A model generated the notes under the pieces. The model was not told where the DNA came from. It searched no databases and saw nothing but the letters and a program-made list of their open reading frames with translations. A program made the position numbers and the translations under genes. Source: Chryseobacterium sp. FP211-J200 (GTDB lineage Bacteria > Bacteroidota > Bacteroidia > Flavobacteriales > Weeksellaceae). Taken from it: a stretch of 35,502 nucleotides of DNA. The stretch is taken from NCBI RefSeq assembly GCF_001643375.1, contig NZ_LSHB01000020.1:1-35502 (forward strand), given 5' to 3'. Each line of letters starts with the position of its first letter. The stretch's first letter is position 1. This document shows positions 8,188 through 16,432 of this stretch, piece after piece.

Positions 8188-9237
8188 ATGAAGACATCCG
8201 ATTTTAATTTTGACCTTCCAGAAGAATTACTAGCTGAACATCCATCAGAAAACCGTGACGAGGCTAGATTGATGGTTCTTGACAGAAAAACTGAAACCAT
8301 CGAACATAAACTGTTCAAAGATGTGATCGACTATTTCGACGAGAAAGATCTTTTCATTTTCAATAACACCAAAGTTTTCCCAGCAAGATTATTCGGTAAC
8401 AAAGAAAAAACTGGCGCTAAGATCGAAGTTTTCTTATTAAGAGAATTGGACCGTGAAACGCGCGTTTGGGATGTTTTGGTAGATCCAGCTAGAAAGATCA
8501 GAATTGGTAATAAATTATTCTTTACTGAGGACGAATCTCTAGTTGCTGAAGTTATCGACAACACGACATCAAGAGGAAGAACACTTAGATTCTTGTTCGA
8601 TGGTTCTTACGAAGAATTCCGTGCAAAACTGACAGAACTTGGTGAAACACCACTTCCAAAATATATCAAAAGAGAAGTTGAACCAGAAGATGCTGAAAGA
8701 TATCAGACGATCTATGCAAAAGTAGAAGGTGCTGTTGCCGCTCCGACTGCCGGTCTGCATTTCTCAAAACATTTGATGAAAAGATTGGAGATCAAAGGTG
8801 TTGATTTTGCTGAGATCACGCTTCACGTTGGTTTAGGAACTTTCAACCCAATTGAAGTTGAAGATCTTTCCAAACACAAAATGGAATCTGAAGAAGCCAT
8901 CATCGATGAGAAAAATGCAGAGATCATCAACAGAGCTGTTGAGGAAGGACGCAGAGTTTGTGCCGTTGGGACAACTACGATGAGAGCTTTGGAAACTTCT
9001 GTTTCTTCTAATAAAAAGATCTCGGCTTACAGAGGCTGGACCAACAAGTTCATCTATCCGCCACACGATTTTGGTGTTGCAAATGCGATGATCACCAACT
9101 TCCACACGCCAAAATCTACATTGATCATGATGATCGCTGCTTTTGCGAACAAAGATTTCATCATGAGAGCTTACGAGGAAGCAATCAAAGAAAAATACAA
9201 ATTCTATTCTTACGGAGACGCGATGCTGATCCTTTAA
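8188..9237 (+). CDS. queA: tRNA preQ1(34) S-adenosylmethionine ribosyltransferase-isomerase
   Basis: QueA transfers and rearranges the ribosyl part of SAM onto preQ1-modified tRNA to form epoxyqueuosine at wobble position 34. The 349-residue length is normal. Signature stretches are present in order: [22 protein letters not shown] at the N-terminus, [55 protein letters not shown], and the C-terminal [15 protein letters not shown]. The gene has a clear promoter and is followed by a terminator, so it is probably transcribed alone or with modest read-through into the next gene. Confidence 0.97.
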   Translation: MKTSDFNFDLPEELLAEHPSENRDEARLMVLDRKTETIEHKLFKDVIDYFDEKDLFIFNNTKVFPARLFGNKEKTGAKIEVFLLRELDRETRVWDVLVDPARKIRIGNKLFFTEDESLVAEVIDNTTSRGRTLRFLFDGSYEEFRAKLTELGETPLPKYIKREVEPEDAERYQTIYAKVEGAVAAPTAGLHFSKHLMKRLEIKGVDFAEITLHVGLGTFNPIEVEDLSKHKMESEEAIIDEKNAEIINRAVEEGRRVCAVGTTTMRALETSVSSNKKISAYRGWTNKFIYPPHDFGVANAMITNFHTPKSTLIMMIAAFANKDFIMRAYEEAIKEKYKFYSYGDAMLIL

Positions 9238-9257
9238 GAATCTCAATTTTAAAATAC

Positions 9258-9290
9258 AAATGCGCAGCTTTTTGGTTGCGCATTTTTTTA
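9258..9290 (+). terminator. queA terminator
   Basis: The 9-bp stem AAATGCGCA/TGCGCATTT (9258-9266 with 9277-9285) has a 10-nt loop and a run of seven T residues (9283-9289). It lies 20 bp after the queA stop. Confidence 0.88.
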
Positions 9291-9318
9291 TGTCTTTTAT
9301 TTTATTTAATTTCATCAT

Positions 9319-10179
9319 ATGAAAATATTTTCCTTCTTAGCATTATTATCGATCACGTTTTCCTGTTCTCAGACTCAGGAAAATTTTTCTACGATTGTCC
9401 CTTTACCGAAAAAAATAAAAGAAGCATCCGCTGCACAAATCTCCAAAGTATCACCATTGATCTGGACAATCGAGGACAGTCATAACAAGAATGTTCTTTT
9501 CGGATTTAATGAAAAAGGAGAATTGATAAAGGAAATCACCATTACCAATGTTGAAAATAACGATTGGGAAGATCTGACCTCTGACGACGAAGGGAATCTA
9601 TACATCGGAGATTTTGGGAATAACGATAACGACCGTCAAGATCTTGACATCTATAAAATAAATGCAGCAGATCTCAATAAGGATGAAGCTAAAGCACAGT
9701 TCATCGTTCAATTCTACTATCCTGAGCAAACGGAATTTCCACCGAAGAAAAAGGACAGGATCTTTGATGTAGAATCATTCTTTATCTTTAAAAATAAATT
9801 CTATCTGTTCACAAAAAATAGAAGTTCAAAATTTGATGGTACAACAGTTCTTTACGAAGTTGAAAATAATCCGCTTCAGAAATTGCCAGCTAAAAAACTA
9901 GGTAGTTTTGTGACTTGCGACCAGTTCAATCATTGTGCGGTAACAAGCGCTGACATCAGTCCAGATAAGGACAAAGTTGCAATTTTAAGTTCCGATAAAG
10001 TTTGGATCTTCACCAATTGGAAAGGCGATAATTTCTTCTCAGGAGATGTGGAAAAAATTGAGCTGAATCACCACACACAGAAGGAAGGCCTTTGTTTCAA
10101 AGATGAAAACACGATTCTAATGACAGATGAAGGCGATAAGAAAATTACGGGGAATCTTTATCAGTTAAAGTTGAAATAA
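9319..10179 (+). CDS. Predicted lipoprotein of unknown function, paralogue of the 20637 gene
   Basis: This 286-residue protein starts with a short signal sequence (MKIFSFLALLSITFSC) whose Cys16 is a plausible lipidation site. The mature part has alternating beta-strand patterns like a propeller (WTIEDSHNKNVLFGF, NLYIGDFGNNDNDRQDL, KVWIFTNW). It shares a spaced set of motifs with the 20637-21518 product: W-E-x-[LI]-T, YIG[DE]FGNN, [YH]YPEQ-[TI]-[ED]F and LFTK[NE]. The two are therefore divergent paralogues, but here the export signal is lipoprotein-like rather than ordinary Sec. No catalytic motif is recognised. Its stop is one base from the convergent stop of the acetyltransferase gene. Confidence 0.75.
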   Translation: MKIFSFLALLSITFSCSQTQENFSTIVPLPKKIKEASAAQISKVSPLIWTIEDSHNKNVLFGFNEKGELIKEITITNVENNDWEDLTSDDEGNLYIGDFGNNDNDRQDLDIYKINAADLNKDEAKAQFIVQFYYPEQTEFPPKKKDRIFDVESFFIFKNKFYLFTKNRSSKFDGTTVLYEVENNPLQKLPAKKLGSFVTCDQFNHCAVTSADISPDKDKVAILSSDKVWIFTNWKGDNFFSGDVEKIELNHHTQKEGLCFKDENTILMTDEGDKKITGNLYQLKLK

Positions 10180-10180
10180 A

Positions 10181-10714
10181 TTATTTCGTAAAAGAATAAA
10201 GCAACATATCCGTAAGAACTTCCTGTCTTTTTCTGTAGTCATTTCTCAACAAACCTTCCAACTCAAAACCACAAAATTCCGCCACTTTTTTGCTGGCAAT
10301 ATTGTCAGGTGCAATTTTCATAAAGATTCGAAACATTTCTTTTTCCTTGATACAGAAATCGCGGAAGGCCTTCAGAGCTTCGTAAGAATATTTTTGACCC
10401 GAAAAATCACTGAAAATAAAATAGGCCAACTCTCCTTTCGGAATGGTCCAATCAATCTCTCGGACAGAAATATGACCAATCAATTCATCCGATTCTTTAA
10501 GGAAAATTCCGAAATAAAAACCCTCATTATTCTGAAAACTTTCGATTTTATTCTTGAAGTAACGTTCGGTTTCTTCATGAGTTTTGGTAACACTTAAAGT
10601 TCTTGAAAAATAATCTTCGAGGTAAGTTTGATCTTTCTGAAATTTGATATAAAATTCCTCTGCAAAATCCAGAGCGTAAGGTTTCAGAATAAGACGTTCG
10701 GTTTCTATCATCAC
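10181..10714 (-). CDS. GNAT family N-acetyltransferase (RimJ/RimL-like)
   Basis: This 177-residue cytoplasmic acetyltransferase uses acetyl-CoA; the acceptor is unknown. The RimJ/RimL-type layout is visible: ETERLILKPY at the N-terminus, the central strand ELIGHISVREID, a GQKYSYEALKAF segment in the acetyl-CoA pyrophosphate-loop position, and the C-terminal NIASKKVAEFCGFELEGLLRND motif. It starts 6 bp after the stop of the large metallophosphoesterase gene and is probably co-transcribed with it. It converges on the 9319 gene with a single base between stop codons and no terminator. Confidence 0.88.
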   Translation of the reverse strand: MMIETERLILKPYALDFAEEFYIKFQKDQTYLEDYFSRTLSVTKTHEETERYFKNKIESFQNNEGFYFGIFLKESDELIGHISVREIDWTIPKGELAYFIFSDFSGQKYSYEALKAFRDFCIKEKEMFRIFMKIAPDNIASKKVAEFCGFELEGLLRNDYRKRQEVLTDMLLYSFTK

Positions 10715-10720
10715 ATTAAT

Positions 10721-13700
10721 TTAAAAAGTTCCGCCAATTCCAACTACCAATCTTCCACCATCGGACGATGTAAAATAAGAGAAGTTTGCAGAAATTGCAT
10801 CTACTGCATTTAACCAAAATCCACCGCCGTAAGAGTTGTGCCATTTTTTGGAATGTTCATTCGGAACCCAAACTCTACCAACATCAAACCCGCCAAAAAA
10901 TCCATACGTCAAAGGTAAGATCGAGTTCTTGACCTTCCCAACTTCATATCTCAGATCGGAACTTTGATAGAAGGAATTCTTCCCATAAAAACGGTTGAAT
11001 CGGAAGCCACGCAGATCTGTATTTCCGCCTAAAGTTGACATTTGATAAAACTCGTAATCGTTTCCTAGAAGCCATTTTGCTTTTGCATAAGACGACAAGA
11101 CCAATTTTTGATCTTGCGTCAAATAATGCAAAAATCCAAGTCCTGTTTCTACAGATGTAAACTGCCTATCTGTATTTTGAAGATTGATATTGTAAACTGC
11201 TCGGACATCGAATTTCATTCCCAACTTAGGATTCGCTTTGTTGTCATAATTTTCATAAACAAAGGAAACATCGGCACCTCCAAATTGTTTGGATTTGAAA
11301 ACATCCTCGTTCACAATGCCTGGCAAGGAAATATAACGACCGGCCGTTTTAGCGACCTCAAGAATCTCATATTTCAACTTTGCGGAGAAGGTTGCTGCAT
11401 TTTTGTTCCAGTTGATGGACGGAGAAAACGCAAATTCACGCGCTCTTACATTATTGAATCGATCTCCAAATTCTTCTTTCGGATTAATGGTCTCGTTTCC
11501 GATTCCGTAGAAATTCCGAATGTAGTGCGAACTTGTAACTCTCGTATCCAAACCATAGGACCAACCGCCTGTCAAAGTAGGAAACAAACCTTGGTAAGCC
11601 AACTCGTAACCTTCTGTCCCCGTGAAATAATTGGCCAGAAAATGGTGTTTTTGCGAATATGGCTTTTTGATGAAATCATTTACTGTGTAATCCGCATTGA
11701 AACCAATTGCCAACGCATCATCCGGATTGAAATTGAAATTGAGATAGGTTGTGAAAACATTGTACTTCGGATTTTGGTAATTGTATTGGTTGATGTCATA
11801 GTCATCCGTCAATTTGATTCTAGCATTGCCTTTATTCTCAAAATCATTTTTCTTGCTTTTGTAGTCATAGATCTTCACCTTTTTGGAATTGGAAACCGAA
11901 TATTTGTCATTGTCCAAACCGCCTAAAAGTTCAATTCTAATGCTTGTTTTGTTGTTTCCTTGCACTACATATTCATCATCATCATCCAGGCCATAAAGCA
12001 AGATCTCTCTGGTAACTTCTCCCGGATATATTTTGGATGAAGCCAATTCTTCGCCGGATTTTTTTAATCGGTAAATATTGACCTGAGTTTCGTTGTTTGG
12101 TAATCTGACGACAACAAATCTGTCTTTTTTATCGGTTCCGGTCAGTATCACTTTTTCCTGTAAGATCCTGTAATATTCTGAAGCATATTTCTGCAAGTCA
12201 CTTTTCCTGGTCATTAATTTTTGGATCAGATCTTCTGAAACTTTGTCCTGAATCTCTTTTGGTAAATTTTTAAAGGCTGACCGAATATCATTCTCTGTCA
12301 AATTATTCTGAATGAATTCTGCTTCTTTCAACCAATCCCTCTGGATTGAATTTTTAGCAAAAACGAGATCCAAAGGATACGGCTCGCGATTGAACCATTT
12401 CACGCTTTCAATTTCACTATCGAAAGTCTGCATATGTTTCAGCTCAGGAAATTCCATCAAGATTCCAGTTATAAAGCCGTCATATTTTGCAAACGCCTGA
12501 TCTCTGTCTTTCGGAATTGGACTGTAGATCATATTTCCATTTTCCTTGCTCTCTTCAAATTTCCATTGGTCATGATGTCTGTCCCAATCGCCGATCAGCA
12601 TATCGAACAAACGGGCTTTGATCCATGCTTTTTCATCGATCCTATATTTTTCGTCTTTGGCAAGATTTAGGATCACTTCGTCTGTTCCTACGACTTTATT
12701 TGGATTTTCCTCCGTTTCAATTGGTCTGTCTTCCAGATAATACAATTCGTCCCCAAAAGTATCATTGAAGTTCTTCAAAGTTTTCTGTTTTGGAATGTAA
12801 AAAAGCTGTGGCGTTGTGTGGCGAATTCCCAGTTTATCTGACATATCGCCGATGACCAAAGGCGTGTAAGGATGTGAGGTCGTGTAGAAATCCAAAAGGA
12901 ATTTGTCCGCATAACTTCCTGAAAAATCATCGATCACATATTGACTTTTGAAGGCAACAGCCTGCAAAAATCGCACACCACTTTTTTTAAGTGCGCGAAT
13001 TACATATTCGTTTCCACTTTTAGTTTCCAATCGCAATGATTTGGTTTGATGACCACCTCCTGCTCTATCCGTTTTTACGCCACCAAAAAGTGTATCCAAG
13101 GCCAGATTCTTTACATTGATCTTCTTGGAGTAATATTCTCTGTAATGTTTCCCCCAAAGGAATTCGTAAAACTTGTTTTTCTTGGTCATCGCAGAATCGT
13201 AGATCGATGATTCTGAATATTCTGGGAAATTCTTAGGAAAATTTTTTGAAATCTTTTCTTCTTTTCCTAAAATTGTTTTTCTAAATAACAATTCGGATCT
13301 TTTGGAATCAAGGTTATAAAAACTGACTTCAGCATTTCCTGATTTTGAAATTTTCAGTTCAGCGTAACCATTTTTGCCGAAAGAAAAATCATTGCGTCCA
13401 ATCGCTTTTGCGGCTTCGGTTTTGGAGCCTGCTCCGCTTATGATCTGGCGAATATCATTTTGTTCGATGTACTGCAAATTGTGGTCGTGACCAGAAACCA
13501 CCACTACATTTTTCCGTCCGCTGATCAAAGTTTTGATTCTGTCAGCCAAATTTTTGTAATTCTGATTGGAAATATCCTGATGCGTGATTCCACCAGTTGC
13601 TCTCGTCAAATTGATGATCGAACCTAAAACTGGCAATGGAAATTTGTTCTCCAAAGGGAAAATCTGTTTCTCCCAAGAGTAATTCCCACCGTGAGAACCG

Positions 13701-14398
13701 TGGGTAATCAATGGATGATGCGTGGCAACCACAATTGTTTTGTTCTGATTTTTGTTGAGCTGGTCCTCAAATTCTGTGTAAAAATCTTCCCGGGTTTTGA
13801 GGGCACATTTTTCGTTGATGCCTGGATTTTTGCTCCAGTCTGCCAAAACCCATTCCGTATCGATCAAGATCAAGGTCAGTTTTTTGTTGATCTTTCGAGT
13901 TTCGATTGGGCAACCATTTCTAGGTGAAAATGCTGATTTATCTTTCAGTTTTTCTGTAACATAATCTTCTTCTCTTTTCAGACCTTTGATACCGTTGTTG
14001 TACCAATCGTGGTTTCCGGGAATGAATATCGTTTTGCCTGAGAAATTATTGGCCAAAGAAATTTGATTGTCAAGTTTTTTTTCTGCCAAGTTTCTATTTT
14101 GATCATCTTTTTTTGGCATCCCGACTGGATAGATATTATCGCCAAGGAAAAGAAGTGTGCTATTTTGTGGTGCTTTGGAAAGTGAATCTTTCAGAACATT
14201 CATATTCTGAAAAGCTTCGTCCTGGTCTAGATTTCCGGCATCGCCAACCAAATAGAAGGTGTGAATGATGCTGTCTTTTATACTGGAATTCTTTTCGAAA
14301 TTTTTGACATTTTTCCCATAATCCGCACTTTGGACTGCGCAGGAAATAATGGTGATAGAGATTAGAATTAAAAGGTAGAAATGATATATTTTTTTCAT
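10721..14398 (-). CDS. Outer-membrane fusion: metallophosphoesterase, kinase-like segment and beta-barrel
   Basis: This is a 1225-residue envelope protein. A signal sequence with a possible lipobox (ITIISC, Cys20) precedes a calcineurin-type metallophosphoesterase (about 45-360) with all metal motifs: VGDAG (51-55), LGDNIY (85-90), GNHDW (128-132), THHPL (226-230) and SGHDHN (302-307). A middle region (about 430-680) resembles CotH/Fam20-type kinase folds: YVIRALKK (465-472) could hold the ATP lysine, GDWDRHHDQW (603-612) a catalytic loop, and PKDRDQAF (629-636) the metal-binding aspartates. After an Asp/Gly-rich stretch (about 800-835), residues from about 880 to the end look like an Omp85/surface-antigen barrel ending in aromatic-rich strands and a terminal Phe. 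Phosphatase and barrel are well supported; the kinase resemblance is an inference from motifs. Confidence 0.85.
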   Translation of the reverse strand: MKKIYHFYLLILISITIISCAVQSADYGKNVKNFEKNSSIKDSIIHTFYLVGDAGNLDQDEAFQNMNVLKDSLSKAPQNSTLLFLGDNIYPVGMPKKDDQNRNLAEKKLDNQISLANNFSGKTIFIPGNHDWYNNGIKGLKREEDYVTEKLKDKSAFSPRNGCPIETRKINKKLTLILIDTEWVLADWSKNPGINEKCALKTREDFYTEFEDQLNKNQNKTIVVATHHPLITHGSHGGNYSWEKQIFPLENKFPLPVLGSIINLTRATGGITHQDISNQNYKNLADRIKTLISGRKNVVVVSGHDHNLQYIEQNDIRQIISGAGSKTEAAKAIGRNDFSFGKNGYAELKISKSGNAEVSFYNLDSKRSELLFRKTILGKEEKISKNFPKNFPEYSESSIYDSAMTKKNKFYEFLWGKHYREYYSKKINVKNLALDTLFGGVKTDRAGGGHQTKSLRLETKSGNEYVIRALKKSGVRFLQAVAFKSQYVIDDFSGSYADKFLLDFYTTSHPYTPLVIGDMSDKLGIRHTTPQLFYIPKQKTLKNFNDTFGDELYYLEDRPIETEENPNKVVGTDEVILNLAKDEKYRIDEKAWIKARLFDMLIGDWDRHHDQWKFEESKENGNMIYSPIPKDRDQAFAKYDGFITGILMEFPELKHMQTFDSEIESVKWFNREPYPLDLVFAKNSIQRDWLKEAEFIQNNLTENDIRSAFKNLPKEIQDKVSEDLIQKLMTRKSDLQKYASEYYRILQEKVILTGTDKKDRFVVVRLPNNETQVNIYRLKKSGEELASSKIYPGEVTREILLYGLDDDDEYVVQGNNKTSIRIELLGGLDNDKYSVSNSKKVKIYDYKSKKNDFENKGNARIKLTDDYDINQYNYQNPKYNVFTTYLNFNFNPDDALAIGFNADYTVNDFIKKPYSQKHHFLANYFTGTEGYELAYQGLFPTLTGGWSYGLDTRVTSSHYIRNFYGIGNETINPKEEFGDRFNNVRAREFAFSPSINWNKNAATFSAKLKYEILEVAKTAGRYISLPGIVNEDVFKSKQFGGADVSFVYENYDNKANPKLGMKFDVRAVYNINLQNTDRQFTSVETGLGFLHYLTQDQKLVLSSYAKAKWLLGNDYEFYQMSTLGGNTDLRGFRFNRFYGKNSFYQSSDLRYEVGKVKNSILPLTYGFFGGFDVGRVWVPNEHSKKWHNSYGGGFWLNAVDAISANFSYFTSSDGGRLVVGIGGTF

Positions 14399-14503
14399 AT
14401 TTTTTTGATTGATGGAAAAACTTCAATGCCAGGTGATCATGTTCAGCTTTGCGAAGCGCAGCCCGACTTATCTCCTTTTTATTATCTTTTTATTTGAATC
14501 GAT

Positions 14504-14522
14504 GAACCACTTCGTTAGGTTT
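14504..14522 (+). repeat. 19-bp direct repeat, first copy, in repeat B
   Basis: The sequence beginning GAACCACTTCG is identical to 14599-14617. Both copies run on into (TG)AGCGGAA, placing them at equivalent points of the left and right halves of repeat B. Confidence 0.85.
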
Positions 14523-14598
14523 GAGCGGAAATCCTTTTTTGCGTGGTCATCGCGTTCTAATTGAACTGAAAACATGAGCAAAAAAGATTGACTTCGTC

Positions 14599-14617
14599 GA
14601 ACCACTTCGTTAGGTTT
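14599..14617 (+). repeat. 19-bp direct repeat, second copy, in repeat B
   Basis: Identical to 14504-14522; see that entry. It is followed by TGAGCGGAAGGCGG. Confidence 0.85.
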
Positions 14618-14730
14618 GTGAGCGGAAGGCGGATTAAGCTGCCATAAAATTATTCAATATAATCTTAATTAAATATCAAACTATAACAATATTTAACAAA
14701 ATTAAAATTAGTAAGCTGTCAATACTTTCT

Positions 14731-14738
14731 TAAATTTG
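14731..14738 (+). promoter_or_regulatory. Possible -7 box for the HD-PycTM gene
   Basis: A perfect TAAATTTG box lies 16 bp before the ATG, implying a leader of about 10 nt. No clear -33 element is seen at the expected distance. Confidence 0.45.
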
Positions 14739-14754
14739 TTTTCAAATTGCATTT

Positions 14755-15957
14755 ATGGATATTTTGAAAATCTCGGAAGATCACGTTAAAAATTTATTCA
14801 AAGATAGGTTATCTTCTGTTTATACATATCATAATCTTGACCACACGATACAGGTTGTAGATAAAATAAAGATCCTTGCAAAAGAAGAAAACGTGAGTCT
14901 CGAGGACACGGAAGACCTGCTTTTGGCAGGCTGGTTCCACGATCTGGGATATATCGACGACAGCGAAAATCATGAGGAAGAAAGCCGAAAAATGGCTGAG
15001 GAATTCCTGAGAAAACATCAATATGATGAAGCCAGAATTGCGAAGATCGGGAAACTGATATTAGCTACTGATAAATTCTACAAACCTACTGATCATCTGG
15101 AAAACATCATCAAGGATGCGGATCTTTATCATTTGGCGTCAGACGATTATTTCAACGTTTGTGAAAATCTGAGACTAGAAATCAAAGAAGTGCATCATCA
15201 GAAATTCAGTAAGTTGCAATGGGCAGAATTGAATACGGCTTTTTTCGCAAAACATCAGTTCTACACCAAATTTGCCAGAGAAAATTGGCAACCAATAAAG
15301 GAAAAAAACACAGAGAAAATCTTTGCTAAAATCAAAGATCTGAAAGAAGATAAAAAGGAAAAATCCAGTCAGGATAAGGATAAGGCGCTCCTTAACAAGA
15401 AAAAATTAGAAAAACTGGAATCGCCGGAACGTGGTATAGAAACAATGTTCCGTGTAACGCTGAACAACCACACCAAACTGAGCCAGATCGCTGATAGCAA
15501 AGCGAATATCTTGCTTTCTGTCAACGCGATCATCATTTCTGTTGCATTGTCTACGTTGATCCCGAAATTGGATGCGCCAAGCAATTCACATTTGATCGTT
15601 CCGACTTTTGTAATGATCATGTCGAGCGTGGCGTGTATCATTTTGGCGATCATGTCCACAAGACCGAAAGTGTCCAGTGGAACATTTACCAGAAAAGAAA
15701 TTGAGGAGAAAAAAGTGAATCTCCTTTTCTTCGGAAACTTCTACAAAATGCCGATGGAAGAATATCTCTGGGCGATGAAGGAAATGATGGCCGACAGACA
15801 ATATCTTTACGACACGATGATCAAAGACCTTTATTACCTTGGAATTGTCTTGAACAGAAAATATAAATTATTGAGGTTAACTTACACAGTTTTCACGATT
15901 GGAATTATTGTTTCTGTGGTGGCATTTGTGGTGGCATTTAGGCATGTGACGGTTTAG
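14755..15957 (+). CDS. HD-domain phosphohydrolase fused to a Pycsar effector-type (PycTM/DUF5706) membrane domain
   Basis: This is a 400-residue membrane protein with two parts. Residues 1 to about 180 are an HD metal-dependent phosphohydrolase domain: YHNLDHT (His26, His30), the WFHDLGY motif (His62-Asp63) and KDADLYHL (Asp121) supply the usual metal ligands. A charged linker (about 180-225) leads to a PycTM-like domain: FRVTLNNHTKLSQIADSKAN, hydrophobic helices at about 251-270, 281-300 and 375-395, and the conserved GNFYKMPMEEYLWAM stretch between them. In Pycsar defence, PycTM proteins respond to cyclic pyrimidine nucleotides made by a PycC cyclase, but no cyclase gene is within this window. 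A DUF5063-like gene follows after 8 bp. Whether this is defence or a housekeeping nucleotide sensor is not decided by the sequence. Confidence 0.85.
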   Translation: MDILKISEDHVKNLFKDRLSSVYTYHNLDHTIQVVDKIKILAKEENVSLEDTEDLLLAGWFHDLGYIDDSENHEEESRKMAEEFLRKHQYDEARIAKIGKLILATDKFYKPTDHLENIIKDADLYHLASDDYFNVCENLRLEIKEVHHQKFSKLQWAELNTAFFAKHQFYTKFARENWQPIKEKNTEKIFAKIKDLKEDKKEKSSQDKDKALLNKKKLEKLESPERGIETMFRVTLNNHTKLSQIADSKANILLSVNAIIISVALSTLIPKLDAPSNSHLIVPTFVMIMSSVACIILAIMSTRPKVSSGTFTRKEIEEKKVNLLFFGNFYKMPMEEYLWAMKEMMADRQYLYDTMIKDLYYLGIVLNRKYKLLRLTYTVFTIGIIVSVVAFVVAFRHVTV

Positions 15958-15965
15958 AATCAGAT

Positions 15966-16427
15966 ATGAAAGAATTAATTCAATCTATTAATCAGATTAT
16001 AAAATATGCTTTAAAATCAAATATTGCAGAACTTGAGAAAGAGCAAAATCTAGAAAAGAATTTGATTATCATTTATAAATTGTATTTTGAATTTGAATAT
16101 AATTTTGATGAAGTCAAGTATTCAGAATTCGACATTACAAAGTTTTTAAATATAGAAGATAATATCAAATCAAATTTTCCAGCAATTGGGTTTTACAATA
16201 CATTTATTGATTTGACAAAAGTGCCGACAACTGAAAGTAACTGCGCATTAGGAGATGCATTTGATGATTTATTTGATATAATAAAAGACTTACTAGAGAT
16301 AAAATGGCGACTCGAAAATAATAGTTATGATGATGGAATATGGTATTTTAAATTTATTTTTAAAAGTCATACAAAACAACATATTCTCGGTTTATTACAT
16401 TATTTAAATGAAACCAAAAGTTATTAG
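15966..16427 (+). CDS. DUF5063-like hypothetical protein
   Basis: This is a 153-residue soluble, acidic, helical protein with no export signal. The C-terminal pattern (DDLFDIIKDLLEIKWRLEN, then IWYFKFIFKSHTKQHILGLLHYL, about 98-148) resembles the DUF5063 family, where an aspartate-rich helix precedes a W-x-F-x-F...H...LH ending. The match is by eye only. It follows the HD-PycTM gene by 8 bp and so is likely co-transcribed. Its coding sequence is noticeably richer in A/T than its neighbours, which may indicate recent acquisition. Its stop is 5 bp from the convergent GAF gene. Confidence 0.6.
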   Translation: MKELIQSINQIIKYALKSNIAELEKEQNLEKNLIIIYKLYFEFEYNFDEVKYSEFDITKFLNIEDNIKSNFPAIGFYNTFIDLTKVPTTESNCALGDAFDDLFDIIKDLLEIKWRLENNSYDDGIWYFKFIFKSHTKQHILGLLHYLNETKSY

Positions 16428-16432
16428 TCCTT

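Larger units (their letters stand above)
14457..14643. repeat. Dispersed palindromic intergenic repeat, copy B (expanded)
   Basis: This fills most of the 356-bp gap 14399-14754 between two divergent genes. It has the same outer arms (GCGCAGCCCGACTT ... GCTGCC) and inner pair (ATCCTTTTTTGC 14531-14542, GCAAAAAA 14578-14585) as copy A. Its 35-nt loop holds GTTCTAATTGAACTGAAAA, matching the copy A loop. Both arms are enlarged by a shared 19-bp direct repeat. The remaining bases 14644-14754 are AT-rich and contain the probable promoter of the next gene. Confidence 0.75.

Noticed and set aside
11108-11926. Plus-strand 272-codon open frame opposite the barrel region of the large outer-membrane protein
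   Set aside because: Shadow of the beta-barrel coding sequence, with no start signal or family resemblance.
14755-16427. Complete Pycsar defence operon
   Set aside because: The PycTM-like domain is present, but no pyrimidine cyclase gene lies in the window, and the effector is fused to an HD domain. It is reported only as a related fusion.
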